DNA of 22,279 bases from DAOMOD01 sp964526035. GTDB taxonomy: Bacteria; Pseudomonadota; Gammaproteobacteria; Xanthomonadales; BPKI01. A program made the translations under genes and the position numbers. Position 1 is the first letter of the stretch. Each line of letters starts with the position of its first letter. A model generated the notes under the pieces. That model was not told where the DNA came from. It did no database searches and was given only the letters and a program-made list of their open reading frames with translations. Positions 16,409-22,279 of the stretch are shown here, piece after piece. Location: contig CAZGKE010000053.1 of NCBI GenBank assembly GCA_964526035.1, forward strand, positions 1 through 22,279. Reading direction: 5' to 3'.

Positions 16409-17518
16409 TCATCGACTCATGGTCGCCACCAGCAGATCGTCATCGCGCATGCGGACGCGCTGGCCCGGCTGCAGGCGCTCACCGCCACGGATGACCAGAC
16501 GGTCGCCGGGCTCGATGTCTCCGCTCACTTCGACCAGCGCATCGACCTGCTCGCCGGTCTCCACCTCGATCCGCTGTGCCCGGTCGTTGCCGTCCACCCG
16601 CATTACGAAGCTGCCGTCGCGACGCAGCAGCAGCGCATCGCGAGGCACCGCGACCACGCTGCGCGACTCGGCGGCAGGCAGTCCGGCTTCAAGCGCTGCA
16701 CCGACCGGCAGACCGGAGTCGTCGAGGGCGATGCGCAGCTCCAGCTGACGTGAGGTCTCGTCGCCCACCGGCACCACCGCGGTGATACGTCCGAAGGCCG
16801 GCGCGTTGTCACCCGCCAGTCGAACCTCGATACCGCTGCGCAGACGTTCGGCCATGGCCACGGGGGCGCGCACGCGCAGTTCGATGGCGTGGGTATCGAC
16901 CAGTCGCAGCAGCGCCGCGCCGGATGCGACGAGTTCGCCGGGCTGGGCGTGGCGTTCCGCGACCACGCCATCGAACGGGGCACGGATCTGGTGCTGTTCG
17001 ATGCGCAGCTTGATCTGCTCCAGCGCCAGGCGCGCGGCTTCCGCCTCGTGCGCCAGCATCGACAGCTCACCGCGCAACTGGTCCATCTGTGACTGCGACA
17101 CGGCGCCGCGCTCGCCAAGCTGCTCGAAGCGTTCGAGCTGGCGTCGGCTGAGGTCGCGTTGGGTGTTGATGCGTGCCAGCCGCGCATGCTCCTCGCGCGC
17201 GCGCAGGTCGAGGGCAGTGTCTTCAAGCTGGGCGAGCAGTTGCCCGCTGCGCACCGTGTCGCCGACCTCGACGATGTGCACCAGCTTTCCGGTCTGCTCG
17301 CTGGCGAGCCGCGCATCGTGACGGCTGAGCACGCTGCCCGGCGCCCAGTGCAATGGCGCGAATTCGGCGCGTACCGCCTCGGCCAGTTCCACCACCGCAG
17401 GCGCTGGCGTCGGCGACTCGGTCGCAGCAGTCTGCGCCTCGGCGACGGGGCGAAACAGATGAATGGCGACCAGGGTGACGACGGTGCCGAAGAGAATCAG
17501 TCGGGTGGGGAGACGCAT
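16409..17518 (-). CDS. RND efflux periplasmic adaptor, HlyD/AcrA type (369 aa)
   Basis: An N-terminal membrane anchor or signal (LILFGTVVTLVAIHLF) precedes the membrane-fusion-protein fold. It comprises a lipoyl-like half (SEQTGKLVHIVEVGDTVRSG), a helical hairpin of about 80 residues (roughly 108-185, rich in Arg, Glu, Leu and Gln), the second lipoyl half (IRAPFDGVVAERHAQPGELV) and a beta-barrel and membrane-proximal region ending around RGGERLQPGQRVRM. In the family this protein bridges the inner-membrane pump and an outer-membrane channel. ATG 17518 has AGGA seven bases upstream. It begins 13 bp after the stop of the permease gene, so the two are one operon with the permease first. No outer-membrane factor gene follows, so the pump probably uses a TolC-like protein encoded elsewhere. 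The substrate is unknown. Confidence 0.92.
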   Translation of the reverse strand: MRLPTRLILFGTVVTLVAIHLFRPVAEAQTAATESPTPAPAVVELAEAVRAEFAPLHWAPGSVLSRHDARLASEQTGKLVHIVEVGDTVRSGQLLAQLEDTALDLRAREEHARLARINTQRDLSRRQLERFEQLGERGAVSQSQMDQLRGELSMLAHEAEAARLALEQIKLRIEQHQIRAPFDGVVAERHAQPGELVASGAALLRLVDTHAIELRVRAPVAMAERLRSGIEVRLAGDNAPAFGRITAVVPVGDETSRQLELRIALDDSGLPVGAALEAGLPAAESRSVVAVPRDALLLRRDGSFVMRVDGNDRAQRIEVETGEQVDALVEVSGDIEPGDRLVIRGGERLQPGQRVRMRDDDLLVATMSR

Positions 17519-17531
17519 GGGAAGGTCCTGT

Positions 17532-20500
17532 TCAGGCTGGGGTGGTGGCGTGCTGCAGGGAGGGGGCCATCTGCGACCGGTCCTGCGTAGCGCGCAGGGG
17601 CGGGGTGAACAGACGCAGCAGGGCGGGGACGAGGATCACGGTGAAGATCAGGCTGAGGCCCATGCCGCCGACCGCGACGACGGCCATGCCGCGGTAGATG
17701 ACCGCGCCCGGGCCGGGATTGATCGCCATCGGCAGGGCGCCGAGCACGCCGGTCATGGCGGCGATCAGGATCGGACGCAGACGCTGGCCGAGCGCCTGCT
17801 CCAGCGCCGTGACCGTATCGAACCCGTCGGCCTGGGCGAGGCGGGTCTGCGATACCAGCAGGATGGCGTTGTTCACCACCATGCCGAGCAGCAGGATGAA
17901 GCCGATCATGGTGAGCAGGTCGAGGCTCTGGCCGACCGCGAGATCCAGTGTGCGCAGCCCGAGGACGCCACCGAGCAGGGCAAGCGGAAGGCTGGCCATG
18001 ACGAAGCAGGCATCGCGCAGGGAGCGGAACATGGCCGCCATCAGCAACACCAGTACCAGCAGCGCCATCAGGAAGTTCGAACCCATGGTGCGGACTACCT
18101 CGTCGAGTCGATCCGCACTTCCCGACACCAGCACATCGGCATCGGCGGGAAGGACCTGGCGCAGCGCCGGCACGATGTCCGCTTCCACGATCTGCAGCGC
18201 CTCTTCCAGCGACAGTGCGGCCGGCGGATCGACGCTGAGCGTGATGCTGCGGCGCCCGCCCACGCGGCGCAATTGGCTCGGGCTGAGCACCGTTTGCAGC
18301 GTGGCCAGTTCGGAGAGCGGCAGCGCACCGCCCAGCGGCGTGACCAGGGGCGCCTGGCCGATGCCCTCGGGCGAAGCCGGGACATCGCTGCGCAGAAGAA
18401 TCGGCATGCGCCGGTCGCCATCGAAGCGCTCGCCCAGCCACAGTCCTTCGCCGAGCACGCGTACGGCATCGCCCAGGTCGCTGCGACGCCACCCGGCTTC
18501 TGCCAGACGTCGGTCGTTGGCTTCGATGCGCAGTTCCGGAACGCCGGCGCCCGGATCCGGGAACGCCTGCACGTTGGCGTCGGGGAAGTGTTGCGCCAGC
18601 AGCTCGCGCCCGGCTTCCGCGGCCGACGCCAGGGCGATGTCGTCGGCGTGCTGCAGGTGCAGCTGGATGGCGCGTGCCGAGCCGCCGCCGAAGCCGCCGA
18701 ACAGTTCGCCCTCGCGCACGAACACGCGGGTATCGGGCAGGCCGCTCACGATCTCGTCGCGCACGATCCTTTCCATCTCGCCGATGCGATTCTGGTCGAT
18801 CACCCGCGCCCCGAGCGTGCCACCGCCATTCCACAGGCTGAGGTACCAGTTGGACAGCTGCGGCTGCTTCTCGCCGCTCATGTAGGGCGCCATGCGCTGC
18901 ATCAGCAGCGGGCGCAGTTCACGGTCGACCATGGCCGGGCTCATGCCCGGTGGGAAGCTGAACATGGCGTCGATGGCCGCACGTTTCACCGGCGGCAGGT
19001 AGTCGATGCGCGGCATCAGCAGCCAGGTCAGCAGCAGCGGCGCCAGCACCAGGGCGCCGACCCAGCCGAGCTGTTGACGGCGCGTCGCGGTGAGCTGCAG
19101 GGTCAGCTTCACCAGCGGCGTGAAAGCCGTCCCGCTCGTCGATTGTCCGCTGCGCAACCAGCGCACCGCGGCCGCGGGCAGCACCGTGACCGCGAGCAGC
19201 AGGGATACACCCACGGCGATGGAGATGGTGAGAGCGAGGTCGGCGAACAGCTGTCCCTCGACGCTCTGCATGAACAGCACCGGGAGAAACACCGCCACCG
19301 TGGTCAGGGTGGAGGCGAGCAGGGCGCCGGAAACCTGACGTGTGCCGTCGAGCGCTGCGCGCGCCGCCGAGACGCCTTGCTCACGCAGCCGCACGATGTT
19401 CTCGGCCACCACCACGGCGGCATCCATCACCATGCCCACCGCAAAGGCCAGGCCGGCGAGCGAGATCACGTTGAGGCTGCGACCGGTCAACTGCAGCACC
19501 ACGAAGGTGGCGAGCAGAGAGATCGGAATGGCACAGGCGATCAGCGCGGTGGCGCGCGCATCGCGCAGGAACCACCACAGGCAACCGACCGCCAACAGCA
19601 CCCCGGCGAACAGGCTGCCGGACAGCAGGCCGATGGCGCGATGGATGAACAGCGCGGCGTCGAAGCTCTGCGCCATGTCGAGTCCCAGCGGCAGCAGTTC
19701 GCTTTGGCGCAGCTCCTCGACGGCAACCTTGACCGCTTCAATGGTGGCCAGCACGTTGGCGCCGTTTTCGCGCTGGATGCGCAGGCCGATGGCCGGATTG
19801 CCGTTCTGGAAGGTGAAGAAGCGCGGCTCGGGCCGTTCAATGCCGATGCTGGCGACATCGGCAAGGCGCACCGGACGGCCGCTGCGCCAGGTCAGGATCA
19901 TGTCGCCCAGTTGTTCCGTCGAGTAGCGGCCGGCAAAGCGCAGCGTGTATTCGCGACGACCGGCCTGCACGCTGCCGCCGGAGACATCCACGGCACGCGC
20001 CGCGACCGCCGAGATCTCCGCGATGCCGATGCCGAGACTGGCCGCGCGATTGAGGTCGATGCGGATGACCAGTTCCTCCGGGCTGCCGCCATTGATCGAC
20101 ACGCCGGCCACGCCCGGCACCGCGGTCAGTCGCGGCACGATGCGTTCCTCGACCAGGCGCCGGTAGTCGTCGATGTGACCGGGCGTCTGCGGCAGCTTCT
20201 GCAGGAAGAAGTAGGTGAGCGTGCTGTTGGCCTGGTCGGATGCGGACTGGACCACCGGCAGTGTCGCGTCGCGCGGCAACGGTGGCAGACGGTTCAGCCG
20301 CGCCAGCACCTCGACCAGCATGGCCTGCATGTCGCTGCCCACGGCAAAGCCGAGGTTGATGCTGTTCCAGTCGCCGTTGATGTTGGATTCCATCGTTTCC
20401 AGACCGGGCAGCCCGCGCAGCACGTTCTCGATCGGTGCGATCAGCTCGGCTTCGACCTCCTGGGGTGCGGCGCCGCGCCAGCCGGTCTGTACTGAAAGCT

Positions 20501-20630
20501 GCGGGCGGTCGATGTCGGGGAACAGCTGCAGCGGCAGACCGGTCAGGGCGATCAGCCCGAACAGCACGACAAGCGCGACTGCGGCAGCCACCGCAGCGGG
20601 TTGCCGGAGCGAAATTTCGGTGAGCTTCAT
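17532..20630 (-). CDS. RND family efflux permease, AcrB/CusA-like (1032 aa)
   Basis: Full length for a resistance-nodulation-division pump. Features include the first helix (PAAVAAAVALVVLFGLIAL) followed by LPLQLFPDIDRP, a large periplasmic loop, helices 2-6 from about residue 333, a second periplasmic loop and helices 8-12 at the C-terminus (LMTMIGF-like DLLTMIGFILLLGM and AMTGVLGALPMAINPGPG). In helix 4 the sequence is AVGMVMDAAVVVAENI, giving one acidic residue (Asp403) where AcrB has an Asp-Asp pair. The helix-10 segment reads MVVNNAILL, without the lysine seen in AcrB, so the proton relay is of the single-aspartate type. The pump exports toxic compounds or metals from the periplasm by proton antiport; the substrate cannot be told. 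ATG 20630 begins the family-typical MKLTEISLRQP; its Shine-Dalgarno is weak. It is the first gene of the operon with the adaptor. Confidence 0.93.
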   Translation of the reverse strand: MKLTEISLRQPAAVAAAVALVVLFGLIALTGLPLQLFPDIDRPQLSVQTGWRGAAPQEVEAELIAPIENVLRGLPGLETMESNINGDWNSINLGFAVGSDMQAMLVEVLARLNRLPPLPRDATLPVVQSASDQANSTLTYFFLQKLPQTPGHIDDYRRLVEERIVPRLTAVPGVAGVSINGGSPEELVIRIDLNRAASLGIGIAEISAVAARAVDVSGGSVQAGRREYTLRFAGRYSTEQLGDMILTWRSGRPVRLADVASIGIERPEPRFFTFQNGNPAIGLRIQRENGANVLATIEAVKVAVEELRQSELLPLGLDMAQSFDAALFIHRAIGLLSGSLFAGVLLAVGCLWWFLRDARATALIACAIPISLLATFVVLQLTGRSLNVISLAGLAFAVGMVMDAAVVVAENIVRLREQGVSAARAALDGTRQVSGALLASTLTTVAVFLPVLFMQSVEGQLFADLALTISIAVGVSLLLAVTVLPAAAVRWLRSGQSTSGTAFTPLVKLTLQLTATRRQQLGWVGALVLAPLLLTWLLMPRIDYLPPVKRAAIDAMFSFPPGMSPAMVDRELRPLLMQRMAPYMSGEKQPQLSNWYLSLWNGGGTLGARVIDQNRIGEMERIVRDEIVSGLPDTRVFVREGELFGGFGGGSARAIQLHLQHADDIALASAAEAGRELLAQHFPDANVQAFPDPGAGVPELRIEANDRRLAEAGWRRSDLGDAVRVLGEGLWLGERFDGDRRMPILLRSDVPASPEGIGQAPLVTPLGGALPLSELATLQTVLSPSQLRRVGGRRSITLSVDPPAALSLEEALQIVEADIVPALRQVLPADADVLVSGSADRLDEVVRTMGSNFLMALLVLVLLMAAMFRSLRDACFVMASLPLALLGGVLGLRTLDLAVGQSLDLLTMIGFILLLGMVVNNAILLVSQTRLAQADGFDTVTALEQALGQRLRPILIAAMTGVLGALPMAINPGPGAVIYRGMAVVAVGGMGLSLIFTVILVPALLRLFTPPLRATQDRSQMAPSLQHATTPA

Positions 20631-20884
20631 GGTGGTCGGGGAACGCTGCTGAACGGGGTGAACGCACGATGCGCGCACTCTACCCCCGCACAGACATCCC
20701 GAAAGTCATGTCTGCTGCACGAATGCGACGAGGCGATGGGATGTTGCGGTGAGGCGTTTGCAAGGACCACGCTTTCATGCGCCGTTGCGCTGTGCAGCAG
20801 CTATCGACCTGGCGGGAAAGACCCGAAACCTCGATTCGTGGTGAGAGTCCCTTGAGGCTGGCTGAGCCGGATCGAAAGTCTGCG

Positions 20885-21020
20885 CTGAGGAGGCCGTGAA
20901 GCGGCCGTCGCGAAGGGGCTTGTCCCGAGCCACTCGAAGCACGCACCTTCCGATGGTCCGCGCCCTTCGAGACGCGCGCCTTGCGCGCTCCTCAGAGCCT
21001 GCCCCGGACTTGATCCGGGG
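20885..21020. repeat. REP-like nested inverted repeats
   Basis: An outer pair (CTGAGGAG at 20885-20892, CTCCTCAG at 20988-20995) encloses an inner pair (CTCGAAG at 20933-20939, CTTCGAG at 20965-20971). Next to it is a perfect 7-bp stem (CCCCGGA at 21002-21008, TCCGGGG at 21014-21020, loop CTTGA). Short palindromes of this wording (CTTCGAGACG..., CCCCGGACTTGATCCGGGG) are dispersed intergenic repeats in many GC-rich proteobacteria. It lies upstream of the efflux operon; no gene fits. Confidence 0.6.
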
Positions 21021-21271
21021 GCAAACGGTCTTGCGCACACCGATGACGTTGGTCAGCCGGATCAGCGCCGCGTGATCACCAATAGGAGTCCGCGATCAGT
21101 TCTGAGCTGGGCCCAATGCGATTCGATCTCGTCGAGGAGGCGGCGTAAGCGGGTGACCCATGCCGGCGACGACTGACCGGCGGCAGTCGGCCAGAAGTGG
21201 ACGCTCGGAACGCCGTCTCAACCCGGATAGCTCGCGACCCGACGGAGACCGGTTTTCCGCAGCCGGGCGGG

Positions 21272-21289
21272 CCAGGAAATGGTTCCTGG
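21272..21289 (-). terminator. Hairpin downstream of the toxin-antitoxin operon
   Basis: A perfect 7-bp stem, CCAGGAA (21272-21278) and TTCCTGG (21283-21289) with a 4-nt loop, begins 38 bp past the toxin stop. It is in the right place for a terminator of the minus-strand operon, but no U-run follows, so it may only stabilise the transcript end. Confidence 0.3.
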
Positions 21290-21327
21290 ATTGGTGTTCC
21301 GGCGGCGCCCCGGTTGCGACTGCTTCA

Positions 21328-21840
21328 TCAGGATGGTTGCGGTGGTTCGACGAAACGGCGCGCATCCTTGAGCAGGAGGATCAGTTGTCGCTGGTTCTCC
21401 GGCGTCGGTTCAAAGCCGAAGCGCCGGTAGAACGACTCCGCCTCGGCATCGAGAGGATGGGTCAGCAGCGCGCGGATGCCTGCATGCTCGGCCACGGCGA
21501 TGGCGCGGTGAATGGCATCCTGCAAGAGGCTGCACCCAAGACCGCGCCTCTGGTAGTCCAGATCGACGGCGATCCGCGCCAGGATGATCAACGGGATCGG
21601 GTACTGACCCATGCCGCGACGAACCCGCTCGGGCGCCTCAAGCGTATCGATCTGGCCAACGGTCAGGCTGTAGTACCCGGCCACGCGCTCCCCGTCGCAG
21701 ACTACGAAGGTTTTCGCAGAGCCGCTCCCCTGTGCCGAGCGTGCGTGGCGATGCAGCCATTCGGTGAGCGCCGGTTTTCCGCAATCGAAGTCTTCCAGCC
21801 GATGGCGCGCATCGAGCGGTTGCGGCGCCGACAGGGTCAT
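21328..21840 (-). CDS. GNAT-family toxin of a type II toxin-antitoxin pair (170 aa)
   Basis: A GCN5-related N-acetyltransferase. The acetyl-CoA loop is YQRRGLGCSLLQDAI (Arg98-Gly102), preceded by the strand LARIAVDLD. The family's functional tyrosine is Tyr138 in SFYRRFGFEP. The N-terminal CGKPALTEWLHRHA is typical of the TacT/AtaT group, which acetylate the amino acid on charged tRNA and so stop translation. Length is normal for the group. ATG 21840 overlaps the stop of the DUF1778 antitoxin gene as ATGA, which decides the start and supports a co-translated pair; an in-frame upstream frame to 21993 lies inside the antitoxin gene. All visible key residues are present, so the toxin is probably active. 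Which tRNA it targets cannot be read from the sequence. Confidence 0.9.
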   Translation of the reverse strand: MTLSAPQPLDARHRLEDFDCGKPALTEWLHRHARSAQGSGSAKTFVVCDGERVAGYYSLTVGQIDTLEAPERVRRGMGQYPIPLIILARIAVDLDYQRRGLGCSLLQDAIHRAIAVAEHAGIRALLTHPLDAEAESFYRRFGFEPTPENQRQLILLLKDARRFVEPPQPS

Positions 21841-22121
21841 TCCCTGGCCCAGACCGGGCGCCGGGAGAACAGGTCGGCCAGACCCGCGTTGTCGGATTCC
21901 GGTCGATCCAGCATGTCCAGAAGCGCCCGGTATTGGCTGCCGGAGACCATGAAAAGCCGCTGATCGAGCAAAGTCTGTTCGGCAGCCTGACAAGCGGCAT
22001 CCAGCACGAAATCGGTCAGCGACTTGTGCGCCACCTCGGCGGCACGACGCAAGACAGCCTCCTGTTCAAGGGTCGCGCGCAGACCGAGGCGGGCGGCGCG
22101 GGGCTTCGTGGTGGCGGCCAT
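21837..22121 (-). CDS. DUF1778 antitoxin, TacA-like (94 aa)
   Basis: A ribbon-helix-helix type antitoxin of the DUF1778 family. The DNA-binding N-terminal half is RAARLGLRATLEQEAVLRRA, followed by EVAHKSLTDFVLDAACQAAE. The C-terminal half (QRLFMVSGSQYRALLDMLDR, then FSRRPVW) matches the toxin-wrapping tail of the family. It neutralises the adjacent GNAT toxin and, with it, normally represses its own promoter. ATG 22121 has AGGGA eight bases upstream; an in-frame TTG eight codons earlier lacks this. Its stop overlaps the toxin start (ATGA). A 23-bp imperfect palindrome 33 bp upstream of the start is a candidate operator. Confidence 0.9.
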   Translation of the reverse strand: MAATTKPRAARLGLRATLEQEAVLRRAAEVAHKSLTDFVLDAACQAAEQTLLDQRLFMVSGSQYRALLDMLDRPESDNAGLADLFSRRPVWARE

Positions 22122-22153
22122 GACGGGTGTCCCTGTGTCGAACAATGGACGCT

Positions 22154-22176
22154 ATGTTAGTACAAATGACAAACAT
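22154..22176. promoter_or_regulatory. Candidate operator of the toxin-antitoxin operon
   Basis: An AT-rich imperfect palindrome, ATGTT-N-GT-N7-AC-N-AACAT read on the minus strand, in an otherwise GC-rich sequence, 33 bp before the antitoxin ATG. DUF1778 ribbon-helix-helix antitoxins bind palindromes overlapping their promoter. No confident -10/-35 pair can be assigned; TAACAT within it could be a -10 box. Confidence 0.45.
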
Positions 22177-22279
22177 CAGCTAGCCGCAAGCGCGCGGGTG
22201 CGAGTCCCTGGGCCGGATGGCAGATGCCGGGCCCGCGGGAACCAACGATCACCTTTGGCGCCGAAAGGTTCTGTTCCGG
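22177..22279. other. Unassigned GC-rich end of the window
   Basis: The last 103 bp contain no open frame of note. A hairpin with a 6-bp stem (ACCTTT at 22251-22256, AAAGGT at 22264-22269) is followed by TCTGTT on the plus strand and could be the terminator of something, but no plus-strand gene precedes it. GCGGGTGCGAGTCCC (22194-22208) faintly resembles a tRNA T-arm but is not part of a foldable tRNA here. Confidence 0.3.

Larger units (their letters stand above)
20631..21327. other. Gene-free intergenic region rich in small repeats
   Basis: About 700 bp between the permease start and the end of the GNAT toxin gene. It must hold the efflux operon promoter near 20631-20750, but I see no clear -35/-10 pair. 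Frames here are open on both strands but look like compositional artefacts with no domain-like sequence. The middle contains a palindromic repeat cluster and the right part a hairpin. The stretch 21021-21270 holds nothing I can identify. Confidence 0.5.

Noticed and set aside
17463..20495. Very long plus-strand open frame (1010 codons) antisense to the RND permease
   Set aside because: Its product is a low-complexity mix rich in His, Gln, Arg and Ala with no domain, and it lies opposite a clearly conserved permease; GC-rich antisense frames often lack stops.
22194..22208. tRNA T-arm-like sequence near the right end, a possible attachment site
   Set aside because: The loop lacks the TTC core, the stem is incomplete, and no acceptor, D-arm or anticodon arm can be folded around it; no integrase is present.

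Overview
This is a GC-rich window that reads as a chromosomal segment of a gammaproteobacterium, most probably from the Xanthomonadales/Lysobacterales. The pointers are an ECF-like sigma factor overlapping a Ser/Thr kinase-TPR gene, a DUF4124 protein, a delta-60 repeat protein ending in an IFADDFE tail, and a CSLREA/right-handed beta-helix secreted protein. A run of 100 N (15808-15907) shows it is a draft or metagenome scaffold. I see no rRNA, tRNA, CRISPR array, transposase gene or prophage module.

Layout. Positions 1-245 carry a non-coding palindromic MITE-like element that touches the end of the first gene. From 241 to 4691 there is a minus-strand two-gene operon, a DUF3857/transglutaminase-like exported protein followed by an exported Sel1/TPR protein with a 4-bp ATGA overlap. 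It is divergent from a second, canonical Sel1-repeat protein (5152-6885, plus). This converges on an exported delta-60 repeat protein (6950-8335, minus). Next come a GC-rich inverted repeat and a signalling pair, an ECF-like sigma factor and a transmembrane Ser/Thr kinase with TPRs (GTGA overlap, 8635-11978, minus). Divergent from these are a Tat-type dienelactone-hydrolase-family protein and a DUF4124-trypsin-like protease (12227-14328, plus). A strong hairpin terminator separates the protease from a minus-strand CSLREA/beta-helix secreted protein (14406-16255), which is split by the N run. The next unit is a two-gene RND efflux operon, permease then periplasmic adaptor (20630-16409, minus). 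After about 700 bp of repeat-rich intergenic DNA, the window ends with a DUF1778-GNAT toxin-antitoxin pair (22121-21328, minus).

How the genes fit together. Most products are predicted to be exported or envelope-located, which suggests a region devoted to envelope or surface functions plus regulation. The clearest functional partnerships are the sigma factor/kinase pair, the permease/adaptor pair and the toxin/antitoxin pair, each supported by gene overlap or tight spacing. The least understood unit is the transglutaminase-like/Sel1 operon facing a second Sel1 gene.

Main observations. (i) The N gap is flanked by an identical 55-bp sequence, and collapsing it restores one continuous 564-codon ORF, so the gap is probably an assembly artefact. 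(ii) The stop codon of the first Sel1 gene is formed by the edge of the MITE-like element. (iii) A long hairpin covers the Shine-Dalgarno and start codon of the beta-helix gene. (iv) An imperfect palindrome just upstream of the toxin-antitoxin pair could be its operator. I found no convincing new multi-gene defence or mobile system.
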